The notes beneath the pieces are model-generated. The model searched no databases. It was not told where the DNA came from and was given only the letters and a program-made list of their open reading frames with translations. A program made the translations under genes and the position numbers. Below are positions 16,174 to 22,737 of a DNA stretch of 51,550 nucleotides, piece by piece (position 1 is the stretch's first letter; the number at the start of each line of letters is the position of its first letter). The stretch spans positions 1-51,550 of the forward strand of contig CACZAD010000022.1 in the NCBI GenBank assembly GCA_902779055.1, read 5' to 3'. Source of the DNA: Fibrobacter succinogenes (GTDB taxonomy: Bacteria > Fibrobacterota > Fibrobacteria > Fibrobacterales > Fibrobacteraceae).

Positions 16174-16201
16174 TAAAAAAAGCCCGATTATTCATCGGAC
16201 T
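16174..16201 (-). terminator. Rho-independent terminator after rmuC
   Basis: On the minus strand AGTCCGAT, a five-base loop and ATCGGGCT form an 8-bp stem (16181-16201) followed by seven T (16174-16180). It ends rmuC transcription before the ankyrin promoter. Confidence 0.85.
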
Positions 16202-16241
16202 TCATTTTTCTGAATCGCAAACTGTTATGAAGAACCAATCT

Positions 16242-17627
16242 TCACACGCCCGTTTCGACGTCCTGATATTCGATGGTTTCCTGTTCCGTCGGAAGCGGGC
16301 AATTAGAATCCTGCTTCGCACCGAGCAGTTCCAACTTGCGGCAAGTCGTCAGAACGCTTTGACCCTTTTCGGCAAATTTGGACATTCCATTCTTATACGC
16401 CTTCTGCGCTTTTTCGAGCGAATCTCCAATGACACGCATCTGCTTAACAAACTGCCCGACGCGATTGAGCATTTCGTTCGCCAGCTCAAAGACCTTCTGC
16501 TGATTTTGGGCCTGCTGAATCTGGCGCCAGGTAAGCTTAATCATACGGAGGGCTGCATAAAGCGTTTGTTCGTCGGCGATGAAGACATTTTTCTCCATTG
16601 CATCACGCCAAAGAGAAGGTTCCTTGTTGAGGGCGACCCAAAGAGCCGCCGAACGCGGGACGAACATAATCACGAAATCCATTGTCTTTTTCGGAGCTTT
16701 CACGTAGCGGGAATAATCCTTCGTCGATAGTTCCTTCACGTGCTTCTTGAGACTTTCGATATGATTCTTCAAGAATTCCTTGCGCTTTTCGGGATCCTCC
16801 GCAGAAGCGTATTCAAGAAAGTCCTTCATCGAAACTTTCGAGTCGATAATCACGTCCTTCGTCGTATCAAGATGGACAATGACATCGGGGCGCAAAAGGC
16901 TACCCGTCGCATCGGAACGTACCGCACTTCCGTCCGCTTCACGAAGCGAAGCCTGCACATCAAAATGCACACCCGCTTCGAGGCCAAGAGCCTGCAAAAG
17001 TTCTTCGAGGACGCGTTCCCCCCAGTCCCCCTGAATTTTGCTGTCGTGCTTGAAGGCTCGAACCAGATCTTCGGCGGACTGCTTGGCAGCCGCATTCGAT
17101 TCAATCGACTGCTTCAGCACCTCCTTCAATGCGGAATTGGCGTTAGTCTGCTGCAAGGTGGTATCGTTCATGGTCTTTTCCATCTTGGCGATGGTTTCCT
17201 TGAGCGGGTTCACCAGCTGTTCCATAGTCGCGTTGCCAGATTCCGTAATCTGCCTTTCGCGCAACTTGACCATTTCTTCAGTCGCATTTTTCGCCTCGGC
17301 GACAAGACGTTTCGAGATTTCTTCAAAATGTTCTTTCTGCTCGTTCAGGGCAATCTGATGGCGCTTTTCGATTTCGAGCTTTGTACTTTCGAGCTGTCTT
17401 GACGAAGCATTCTTCTCTTCGGCAATCAGTCTTGCGGCTTCCTCCTTGACTTCGGCAACTTTACGGGATTCCGATTCCAGCTGGCTACGCAACACGGCGA
17501 CCTGCGTTTCAAGCTCAGAGCCTGCCTGCCTCACATCGGACACCTGTTGGGCACTTTTGACACGGGCCACCAGAAAACCGATGACGGTTCCGAGGACGGC
17601 ACAAAGAATAGCGATTGCAACTGCCAT
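16242..17627 (-). CDS. rmuC: DNA recombination protein RmuC
   Basis: The product has 461 residues. An N-terminal hydrophobic helix (residues about 2-20) is followed by a long coiled coil (about 30-170), then the RmuC domain with DIIIDSKVSMKDF-type sequence near residue 260 and the TLYAALRMIKLTWRQ region near 350. Family members limit recombination at inverted repeats and have a predicted nuclease-like core. AAGGAG lies eight bases before the ATG. It is a single-gene unit with its own promoter (17648-17676) and terminator (16174-16201), and marks the right edge of the accessory block. The C-terminal ~35 residues are variable. Confidence 0.93.
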   Translation of the reverse strand: MAVAIAILCAVLGTVIGFLVARVKSAQQVSDVRQAGSELETQVAVLRSQLESESRKVAEVKEEAARLIAEEKNASSRQLESTKLEIEKRHQIALNEQKEHFEEISKRLVAEAKNATEEMVKLRERQITESGNATMEQLVNPLKETIAKMEKTMNDTTLQQTNANSALKEVLKQSIESNAAAKQSAEDLVRAFKHDSKIQGDWGERVLEELLQALGLEAGVHFDVQASLREADGSAVRSDATGSLLRPDVIVHLDTTKDVIIDSKVSMKDFLEYASAEDPEKRKEFLKNHIESLKKHVKELSTKDYSRYVKAPKKTMDFVIMFVPRSAALWVALNKEPSLWRDAMEKNVFIADEQTLYAALRMIKLTWRQIQQAQNQQKVFELANEMLNRVGQFVKQMRVIGDSLEKAQKAYKNGMSKFAEKGQSVLTTCRKLELLGAKQDSNCPLPTEQETIEYQDVETGV

Positions 17628-17647
17628 AAAAAACTCCTTTCACTTAT

Positions 17648-17676
17648 TATATCGCCACAAAAAATTTAATTGTCAA
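17648..17676 (-). promoter_or_regulatory. Probable promoter of rmuC
   Basis: On the minus strand TTGACA (17671-17676), 17 bp and GATATA (17648-17653) precede rmuC; a TATAAT overlaps two bases further on, at a 19-bp spacing. The GGCGATATA context is shared with the FISUMP-like gene's promoter. Confidence 0.6.
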
Positions 17677-17692
17677 TAGGTCTAAAAAAATT

Positions 17693-18577
17693 TCATCTAA
17701 AAAGATACGGCAACATCCTCATATTATGGTAATACGTCACCATCTTATATTCGGGAGATTCCATGATATGCTTCGGATCGTCGATACGGATGCACCGGAT
17801 CGGGTAAAGATTTTCGGGTTTCATCTTGCAGATACCCATCGCCGCCGTCCCCCACTTTCTTTCGTCCTCACTATAATCATTTGGAGGGACAACCGTGGCA
17901 AAGCCATCCGAAGTCCAGACGACACTCAGCGAATCGACATACTCAAACCGTTCCGTTTCAACGTTGTAGAACCCGGAAAGGTTCAGTTCCAGGGTATCAA
18001 CAAGACCATAATTTTTTTCGAGCAAGCGTGACCGCAAGCGTTTAAGCCCGCTCGGATCCGCCGAATCGACTTTCAATATCGGGCTAAAAGTCGGGTAATA
18101 GCTCATACGTCCATTCCAAAAATGGAGCCCTGCATTCTGGATGGCACTAGCAACAGTCCAACCGGCCGGGCAGGCATTGTACCTTTCAGCAAACGGATAA
18201 TAACGCCCCCTTTCGCAGGTGGAATCCAGACATTTGCTGCACCGGGTCCTGTACCGCAAATTTTCGACAAAAAGATGGAAGGTAACCGTATCACCCGCCA
18301 AGAATCCGGAATCCTGTTCCGAATAGCTGCACCCCCTATATCCGGCGAATTTCAGCACCGTATATTCGTTGCTGTCACGCGGGTCAACGAATTTTTCCAG
18401 CTTTTGGAAATAGTATTCGTCCAGATTCTCTATAGAACAGTGAGAATACGGACGATCCTCTTTTGTCAGGGCATAATACAGTTCCACCAACCCATAACCG
18501 CTCAACAAACCGACAGTAAAAAAAAGAACAGTCACTGCGACCTGCTTGACGAGAGTTTTGACATCAAAGCGAATCAA
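17693..18577 (-). CDS. FISUMP-like (Fib_succ_major) membrane-anchored protein
   Basis: The product has 294 residues with a rare start: TTG at 18577, supported by AAGGAGG five bases upstream and no suitable ATG nearby. One N-terminal membrane helix (about 12-34) is followed by an extracytoplasmic domain. NACPAGWTVASAIQ (about 130), the LNLSGFY segment and the TSDGFATVVPP segment fit the Fibrobacter succinogenes major paralogous domain, usually found in secreted or lipoproteins of that genus. An unusual insertion carries four cysteines (CSKCLDSTCERG region plus neighbours), which could form disulphides or a metal site. Function of the domain is unknown. It is divergent from the sigma-like gene at 18716. 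Confidence 0.65.
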   Translation of the reverse strand: MIRFDVKTLVKQVAVTVLFFTVGLLSGYGLVELYYALTKEDRPYSHCSIENLDEYYFQKLEKFVDPRDSNEYTVLKFAGYRGCSYSEQDSGFLAGDTVTFHLFVENLRYRTRCSKCLDSTCERGRYYPFAERYNACPAGWTVASAIQNAGLHFWNGRMSYYPTFSPILKVDSADPSGLKRLRSRLLEKNYGLVDTLELNLSGFYNVETERFEYVDSLSVVWTSDGFATVVPPNDYSEDERKWGTAAMGICKMKPENLYPIRCIRIDDPKHIMESPEYKMVTYYHNMRMLPYLFR

Positions 18578-18606
18578 TCGACCTCCTTGAAAAAGCGTCC
18601 ATTTTA

Positions 18607-18635
18607 TATATCGCCAGGAGATTTCAAATTGTCAA
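18607..18635 (-). promoter_or_regulatory. Probable promoter of the FISUMP-like gene
   Basis: On the minus strand TTGACA (18630-18635), 17 bp and GATATA (18607-18612) precede the TTG start. The 138-bp divergent spacer 18578-18715 also holds the opposite promoter at 18666. Confidence 0.55.
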
Positions 18636-18665
18636 AAAAATGGGAAAAAATCAAAATGTCAGGAT

Positions 18666-18694
18666 TTGACACTTCGAGGATTTATATTTATCAT
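18666..18694 (+). promoter_or_regulatory. Strong sigma-70-type promoter of the second sigma-like gene
   Basis: TTGACA (18666-18671), a 17-bp spacer and TATCAT (18689-18694) lie just upstream of AAGGAGA and the ATG at 18716. Six of six and five of six consensus bases match. Confidence 0.65.
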
Positions 18695-18715
18695 CCCACA
18701 GATAAGGAGAAGTCG

Positions 18716-19432
18716 ATGAACAAAACCCAGGTCAACAGCGCCAACCTCAACGACATCGTCAAGGCAATCCAGAATGCGACCAACGAAGACATCCGCGCCA
18801 AAGCGATGAGTGAGCTTTGGGAACTCTGCGGAACACGAATCGCAAACTTGATGACCGGGAAATCCTACGTGATCGACTCCGATTTCAGTCTATGGAATTG
18901 CACCCCCTCGGAACGCCGCGAGAGCCTCATGGGAGACGCCTTTTTTGTATTCCACGACGCCGTCATGAAATTTGACATTACCCTCGGCGTACCGTTTATG
19001 GCTTACATTACGCAAATGATTTCGTGGAACCTGGCCTCGACCAAGCGCAAGAACGCGAAGCACACCAAGCGCGAAAAATGCACCGATTTTTCGTTGGAAT
19101 GCAATCCGTGCAACGAAGGGGATACCTACGAAGAATTTGACATGATCAACACGCTCAGAAACATTCAAAGCGAAGACGACTTCGAAGAAGACTGTTACAG
19201 AAGGGACGGCATTACGGCCATCCGGCAAATCCTCGAGGGATTCCCAAAATTGCAGGATTACTTTAACGTCACCCAGGAAATCTGCAACGACGGCGACACC
19301 TACTGCGATGCCGAGGCCGCAAGACGCCTGGGCTGTACCCGCGCCAACATCGGGCAACTCCGCAAAAGGCTGATGCAGTTGCTGATCGAAAACGGTCTTG
19401 TTCGCGACTGCCGCATGCTTATGGCCGCTTAG
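18716..19432 (+). CDS. Sigma-70-family-like regulator
   Basis: The product has 238 residues from ATG 18716, preceded at good distance by AAGGAGA; longer in-frame readings upstream lack a start signal. Residues about 75-115 (DAFFVFHDAVMKFDITLGVPF then AYITQMISWNLASTKRKN, in outline) resemble sigma region 2, and residues about 195-230 (DAEAARRLGCTRANIGQLRKRL) form a region-4-type helix-turn-helix. An acidic linker with several cysteines joins them (CNPCNEGD region). The design matches the gene at 9691-10383, so the two look like members of one lineage-specific group. It is monocistronic and divergent from the FISUMP-like gene, which could be a target, though nothing in the sequence proves that. 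Confidence 0.65.
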   Translation: MNKTQVNSANLNDIVKAIQNATNEDIRAKAMSELWELCGTRIANLMTGKSYVIDSDFSLWNCTPSERRESLMGDAFFVFHDAVMKFDITLGVPFMAYITQMISWNLASTKRKNAKHTKREKCTDFSLECNPCNEGDTYEEFDMINTLRNIQSEDDFEEDCYRRDGITAIRQILEGFPKLQDYFNVTQEICNDGDTYCDAEAARRLGCTRANIGQLRKRLMQLLIENGLVRDCRMLMAA

Positions 19433-19463
19433 TTTTTCAAAAATTTTTTCTAAATTTGGGCGC

Positions 19464-20219
19464 ATGGCAGAAAAAAAGAAAATTCTCGTAATGGTCGCTA
19501 GTCCCAAGAATGAACGCAGTGGAACGCTCATCCCAACAAAGGCGTTTGTCGAAGGGATCGAACAAAACGGCGACTACGAGACTGAATACATCTTTATCGA
19601 CAAGATGCATATCAAACCCTGCCGTGGCTGCCTCAGTTGCTGGGGCCGCAAGGACGGTTCCTGCTTCATCAAGGACGACGATGTTCCGATGATCCGCGAA
19701 AAGCTCACCAACTCGGACATTGTCATCTGGAGTTTTCCGCTGTTTTTGTTCAGCGTTCCCGGCCAGATGAAGGTCTTGATGGACCGCATCGTGGGCATGG
19801 TTCACCCTTATATGGGCCAAAAACTGAAAGATGGCGAAAATGCCATGAGCACCCCGCTACACGGGCTCCAGTTCCAGAAAGAAGGCCAAAAGATCATTCT
19901 GCTTTCGAGCTGTGCCTGGATGGACCTGGACGTGGTTTACGAACCGGTCCGCAAGCAGTTCGACATCATTCTCGGTCACGAAGGCTACACGCTTATCGCC
20001 TGTCCGCAGATGCGCGCGCTCGACCACCGTGGCGGTCCGCGCCGTTTGAACATGCTCCGTGACAAGTACCGCAAGGGCGGCGCCGAACTAGCAACGACCG
20101 GCAAGCTTTCGCAGGATGCCATCGACCTGATGCAAAAGCCGATCTTTAGCGATGACGCCTACGAAACGCTCGTGACCGAATTCGTGACGCACATGTTCGA
20201 CCGCGACGATAACTTTTAG
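19464..20219 (+). CDS. NADPH-dependent FMN reductase / iron-sulfur flavoprotein family
   Basis: The product has 251 residues with a flavodoxin-like fold: KKILVMVASPKNERSGTL at the start for FMN binding, CRGCLSCWGRKDGSCFIKDD (about 53-72) typical of the cysteine-containing NAD(P)H-dependent FMN reductase group, and SFPLFLFSVPGQMK (about 92-105). The C-terminal ~90 residues are an extra helical region seen in larger members. It probably reduces quinones, nitro compounds or other small acceptors. No clear ribosome-binding site precedes ATG 19464, but TAAATTTG (19451-19458) lies 5 bp before it, so the mRNA could be nearly leaderless. A strong terminator follows at 20249-20275. Confidence 0.85.
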   Translation: MAEKKKILVMVASPKNERSGTLIPTKAFVEGIEQNGDYETEYIFIDKMHIKPCRGCLSCWGRKDGSCFIKDDDVPMIREKLTNSDIVIWSFPLFLFSVPGQMKVLMDRIVGMVHPYMGQKLKDGENAMSTPLHGLQFQKEGQKIILLSSCAWMDLDVVYEPVRKQFDIILGHEGYTLIACPQMRALDHRGGPRRLNMLRDKYRKGGAELATTGKLSQDAIDLMQKPIFSDDAYETLVTEFVTHMFDRDDNF

Positions 20220-20247
20220 TAGGAAGCTAGAAGTAGACAGTAGGAAG
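20217..20247 (+). repeat. TAG-rich degenerate repeat at a gene 3' end
   Basis: Starting with the stop codon of the reductase gene, the sequence repeats TAG-containing units (TAGTAGGAAGCTAGAAG, then TAGACAGTAGGAAG). A longer tract of the same kind supplies the stop codon of the gene at 21635. The two tracts are on opposite strands, each directly 3' of a gene. Confidence 0.5.
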
Positions 20248-20248
20248 T

Positions 20249-20275
20249 GCTCCCGCAAGGCGGGAGCGTTTTTTT
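20249..20275 (+). terminator. Rho-independent terminator of the reductase gene
   Basis: GCTCCCGC, AAG loop, GCGGGAGC (20249-20267), then G and seven T. A perfect 8-bp stem on the plus strand. Confidence 0.9.
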
Positions 20276-20297
20276 CCACGCAACGACATAAAAACAG

Positions 20298-20321
20298 AAA
20301 AACCCTGGCAGATGCCAGGGT
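20298..20321 (-). terminator. Second terminator-like hairpin, minus strand
   Basis: ACCCTGGCA / TGCCAGGGT (20302-20310, 20313-20321) followed on the minus strand by five T. It is nearly identical to the hairpin at 20424-20450, which already ends rpsI, so it either backs that one up or ends a separate short RNA from the interval between them. Confidence 0.65.
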
Positions 20322-20327
20322 CTGTGA

Positions 20328-20373
20328 GCCTCAAGCGACTCGTATCAACGAGTCGTGGAGGCGAGAGTGAGGC
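20328..20373. other. Structured spacer between two terminators
   Basis: An outer stem GCCTCA (20328-20333) / TGAGGC (20368-20373) encloses an inner hairpin CGACTCG (20336-20342) / CGAGTCG (20349-20355) with a six-base loop. The interval is flanked by twin terminators and has no open frame. It may be a small RNA read on the minus strand; no promoter was confidently found. Confidence 0.4.
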
Positions 20374-20423
20374 GATATCACATTCTCGTATTTGCGATAG
20401 AGCCGAACGGTCTTATAAAAAAG

Positions 20424-20450
20424 AAAAACCCTGGCAGAGCCAGGGTTTTT
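20424..20450. terminator. Bidirectional terminator after rpsI
   Basis: AAAAACCCTGGC, AGA loop, GCCAGGGTTTTT is a perfect 12-bp stem whose ends give T-runs on both strands. It lies 20 bp past the rpsI stop codon and would end the rplM-rpsI transcript. Confidence 0.9.
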
Positions 20451-20470
20451 CGTAAAAGCAAATTCGCAGA

Positions 20471-20871
20471 TTAGCGCTTGCTGAACTGGAAGTGCTTACG
20501 AGCCTTCTTGCGGCCGAACTTCTTACGTTCAACGGCACGGGCGTCGCGAGTCATGAGGCCTTCTTGAGAGCCGGCTTCACTTCTGCGTCGTTAGCAACCA
20601 ATGCGCGGGAGATGCCGAGACGGACTGCGCCCATCTGGCCAGCGATGCCACCGCCACGAGCGGTAACTTCGACGTCCCATTCTTCAGCGTTGCCGAGGAT
20701 GGCGAACGGAAGATTTGCAATCATGTTTTGCACTTCAGAATGGAAGTAATCCTTGAAATCACGACCATTGATAGTGCGCTTGCCGGAACCCGGCTTCAGA
20801 ATCACAGCGGCGATGGCGTTCTTGCGACGGCCAGTGCCGCGGTAGATCTTCTTATTCTTTGCTGTAGCCAT
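20471..20871 (-). CDS. rpsI: 30S ribosomal protein S9, apparent frameshift near 20551-20560
   Basis: ATG at 20871 starts a good S9 ([13 protein letters not shown], then [23 protein letters not shown]). At residue 105 the frame reads KKAS and stops (TGA at 20551). The next frame continues [28 protein letters not shown] (given here as family C-terminus only in part) to a TAA at 20471, the expected end of S9. Compared with E. coli S9 (KAG before VTRDAR), four bases are missing; the site reads AGGCCT on the plus strand, as if a GGCC-GGCC tandem had lost one copy. With them the protein would have 134 residues. S9 is essential for P-site function, so a sequencing or assembly error is the likeliest cause. 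It lies 18 nt after rplM in the standard operon. Confidence 0.9.
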
Positions 20872-20889
20872 AGTTTTCTCCGTTCTAAA

Positions 20890-21318
20890 TTAAAGTTCTA
20901 CGACTTCGGGTTTCTGGGCAGCGAACGGATGTTCGGCACCTGCAAAAATCTTGAGCTTCTTGATCATCTTGTGGCCAAGAGCGCTGTGCGGGAGCATACC
21001 CCAAATAGCTGCTTCGAGCGGAGCAGTCGGGTTCTTTGCCAAAAGGTCGGCAAAGTTGATCCAACGTTCACCAGCAATGTGACCGGTGTGGTGGAAATAC
21101 TGCTTCTGGAGAGCCTTGTTGCCGGAAACAGCAACCTTTTCAGCGTTGATAACAACTACGAAGTCGCCAGTATCGACGTTCGGGGAATAGATGGCCTTAT
21201 GCTTGCCCATGAGGAGACGAGCAACTTCGCTTGCAACGCGTCCCATCGGCTTGTCAGCTGCGTCCACAAGCTTCCACTTGCGGGAGACAGTCTTCGGGTT
21301 TACCGTAATGGTCTTCAT
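20890..21318 (-). CDS. rplM: 50S ribosomal protein L13
   Basis: The 142-residue protein matches L13 in length and order: WKLVDAADKPMGRVASEVA near the start, GKHKAIYSPNVDTGDFVVV, then YFHHTGHIAGERW and AIWGMLPHSALGHKMIKKLK. L13 is an early-assembling 23S rRNA binding protein. It is the first gene of the rplM-rpsI operon and is transcribed from the promoter at 21374-21404. It ends in an acidic VVEL tail. Confidence 0.97.
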   Translation of the reverse strand: MKTITVNPKTVSRKWKLVDAADKPMGRVASEVARLLMGKHKAIYSPNVDTGDFVVVINAEKVAVSGNKALQKQYFHHTGHIAGERWINFADLLAKNPTAPLEAAIWGMLPHSALGHKMIKKLKIFAGAEHPFAAQKPEVVEL

Positions 21319-21373
21319 GTAAATCCTCTAGTGAGTGAAATTCCAGGGCAAAGGCGCCCCGAAAAAAGCAAAA

Positions 21374-21404
21374 CAAATATAGATGGTTTTGGAGGGGGAT
21401 ACAA
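21374..21404 (-). promoter_or_regulatory. Probable promoter of rplM-rpsI
   Basis: On the minus strand TTGTAT (21399-21404), 17 bp and TATATT (21376-21381), extending to TATATTTG. The -10 fits both the sigma-70 consensus and TAnnTTTG. The leader would be about 50 nt. Confidence 0.6.
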
Positions 21405-21634
21405 GGGTAAAAGAAGTCTTTTTTGAAAAAAAGTAGTGTTTTCGCGGGTTAAACATTCTACTAATTGATAGAATCAACATAATTAACATAACGAATTTAA
21501 AATAATAACGCGAAAGAAATCGCCTTTAAGCCGCGTAAGGAGACCCCGTCCCGGCACGGAGGCCGGGATGACATTGGAGTCCGGGGTGACAGTCTACGCT
21601 ACAGTCTATCGCCTACCGCCTTACTGCCTACTGT
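21405..21634. other. Gene-free spacer with inverted repeats
   Basis: The 21319-21634 gap holds the rplM promoter and then no gene. TTTCGCG (21440-21446) and CGCGAAA (21509-21515) bracket an AT-rich segment containing the dyad TTCTA-N8-TAGAA. Further right, CCCGGC (21550-21555) and GCCGGG (21562-21567) form a hairpin inside a GC-rich intergenic repeat with two copies of CCGGG(A/G)TGACA. Such palindromic repeats are typically dispersed in a genome. Confidence 0.45.
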
Positions 21635-21647
21635 CTACTGCCTACTA
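21590..21647 (-). repeat. TAG-rich degenerate repeat tract
   Basis: On the minus strand about eight TAG triplets recur every 7-8 bases (units such as TAGGCAG, TAGACAG, TAGGCGA). The tract starts inside the last codons of the CNNM/CBS gene and provides its stop codon (21635-21637). It resembles the tract at 20217-20247. Confidence 0.5.
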
Positions 21648-22690
21648 TTTTTCCGCATGCTTGCAAGTGCTTTGGACTTGCGGCGGGCGGTTTCCTGGAG
21701 GTTCACGGCCACATCGAACTCGTCGACGATTTCGCGACCGAGGATTTCTTCGAGAACGTCTTCAAGACTCACGATGCCCGCAATGGCACCAAACTCGTCA
21801 ACCACACCAACCATGTGACCACGCTGCTTCAAGAAACGGAGCAAAAGTTTGTCCGTCGTGAGGCTATCGGGCACAAGCTGCATCGGGCGCATGAGCTGGC
21901 GCAGTTTAATATCGCGGCGGCCTTCCGCAAGATGGTTGTACGCATCTCGACGGAGCACAATTCCAATCCAATTGTCCTTCTTGTTATCATAAAGCGGGAC
22001 TCGCGAAAACGGCCAGTTGCCACGTTCGTCGAGCGTTTCGCCGATAGTGCGGTCTGCCGAAAGCGAAAACACGACTTGACGCGGAGTCATCACACGACGC
22101 ACCGGGAGCGACTTGAGCGACAGGATATTCTTGATCACAAGCGCCTGCTGGCTGTCAATGACATCTTCGCGGAGCCCAAGGCTCACAAGGCTATTGATGT
22201 CTTCGATGCTCACGTCCTTCTTCTCTTTATCTTCGTGCGTCCAATGCTTGGTGAGCGTCAGGCAGAGCCAGATGATTCCCGTCCAGCTCAGCACCTTGGT
22301 AATGTAATAGAAGGGCACAGCGACAAGCGGCGCACAGATTTTAGCCTGCTTGACACCGAGCGTCTTCGGAGTAATTTCGCCAAAAAGCAGAATCAGGATC
22401 GTCAACACGACCGGCAGCATCATCGCCGCCGAGGGCGATAGACGTTTGACGGCAAGAGCGGTCGCAAGCGAAGCCCCGACAGTATTCGCCACCGTGTTCA
22501 CCACAAGCACCGAAGCAATATAGCGGTCGATATTATCCTTCACGTGCTTCAAGTAGCGGGCAGTGAACCGCTTCTGGCGTTCGAGAACTTCTACGGTCGA
22601 AGGAGGAACGCTATAAAACGAGGCTTCGGTCACAGAGCAGAACGCCGAAGCCGCAAGGCAACAAAAAACAGTTAATGCAATTTCAAACAT
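21635..22690 (-). CDS. CNNM (DUF21) membrane protein with CBS pair, CorC/TlyC-like
   Basis: The product has 351 residues. The N-terminal CNNM domain has three to four membrane helices (about 1-23, 58-80, 88-108, 125-148) with the SVTEASFYS and FGEITPKTLG motifs typical of the family. A CBS pair follows (about 205-320; MTPRQVVFSLS and VVDEFGAIAGIVSLEDVLEEILG). Relatives take part in Mg2+/Co2+ efflux or are annotated as hemolysin-like. The usual C-terminal CorC_HlyC domain is shortened to about 30 residues, with the end formed by a TAG-rich repeat, so a small C-terminal loss is possible. GGAGG precedes the ATG. The SppA-like gene lies 47 nt upstream, same strand. Confidence 0.88.
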   Translation of the reverse strand: MFEIALTVFCCLAASAFCSVTEASFYSVPPSTVEVLERQKRFTARYLKHVKDNIDRYIASVLVVNTVANTVGASLATALAVKRLSPSAAMMLPVVLTILILLFGEITPKTLGVKQAKICAPLVAVPFYYITKVLSWTGIIWLCLTLTKHWTHEDKEKKDVSIEDINSLVSLGLREDVIDSQQALVIKNILSLKSLPVRRVMTPRQVVFSLSADRTIGETLDERGNWPFSRVPLYDNKKDNWIGIVLRRDAYNHLAEGRRDIKLRQLMRPMQLVPDSLTTDKLLLRFLKQRGHMVGVVDEFGAIAGIVSLEDVLEEILGREIVDEFDVAVNLQETARRKSKALASMRKNSRQ

Positions 22691-22737
22691 CTTTTTGCGC
22701 CTCCGGCGCAGTTTGTTGTTACTAAAAACTATGGCAC

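Noticed and set aside
20356..20373. Sequence like a tRNA 3' end on the minus strand (CTCGCCTCCA).
   Set aside because: No T-arm, anticodon arm or complementary 5' acceptor strand is present within 100 bp; it is better explained as one arm of the nested stem-loop.
21540..21590. GC-rich hairpin as terminator of the CNNM/CBS gene.
   Set aside because: No T-run follows the stem on either strand; it fits a dispersed intergenic palindrome better.
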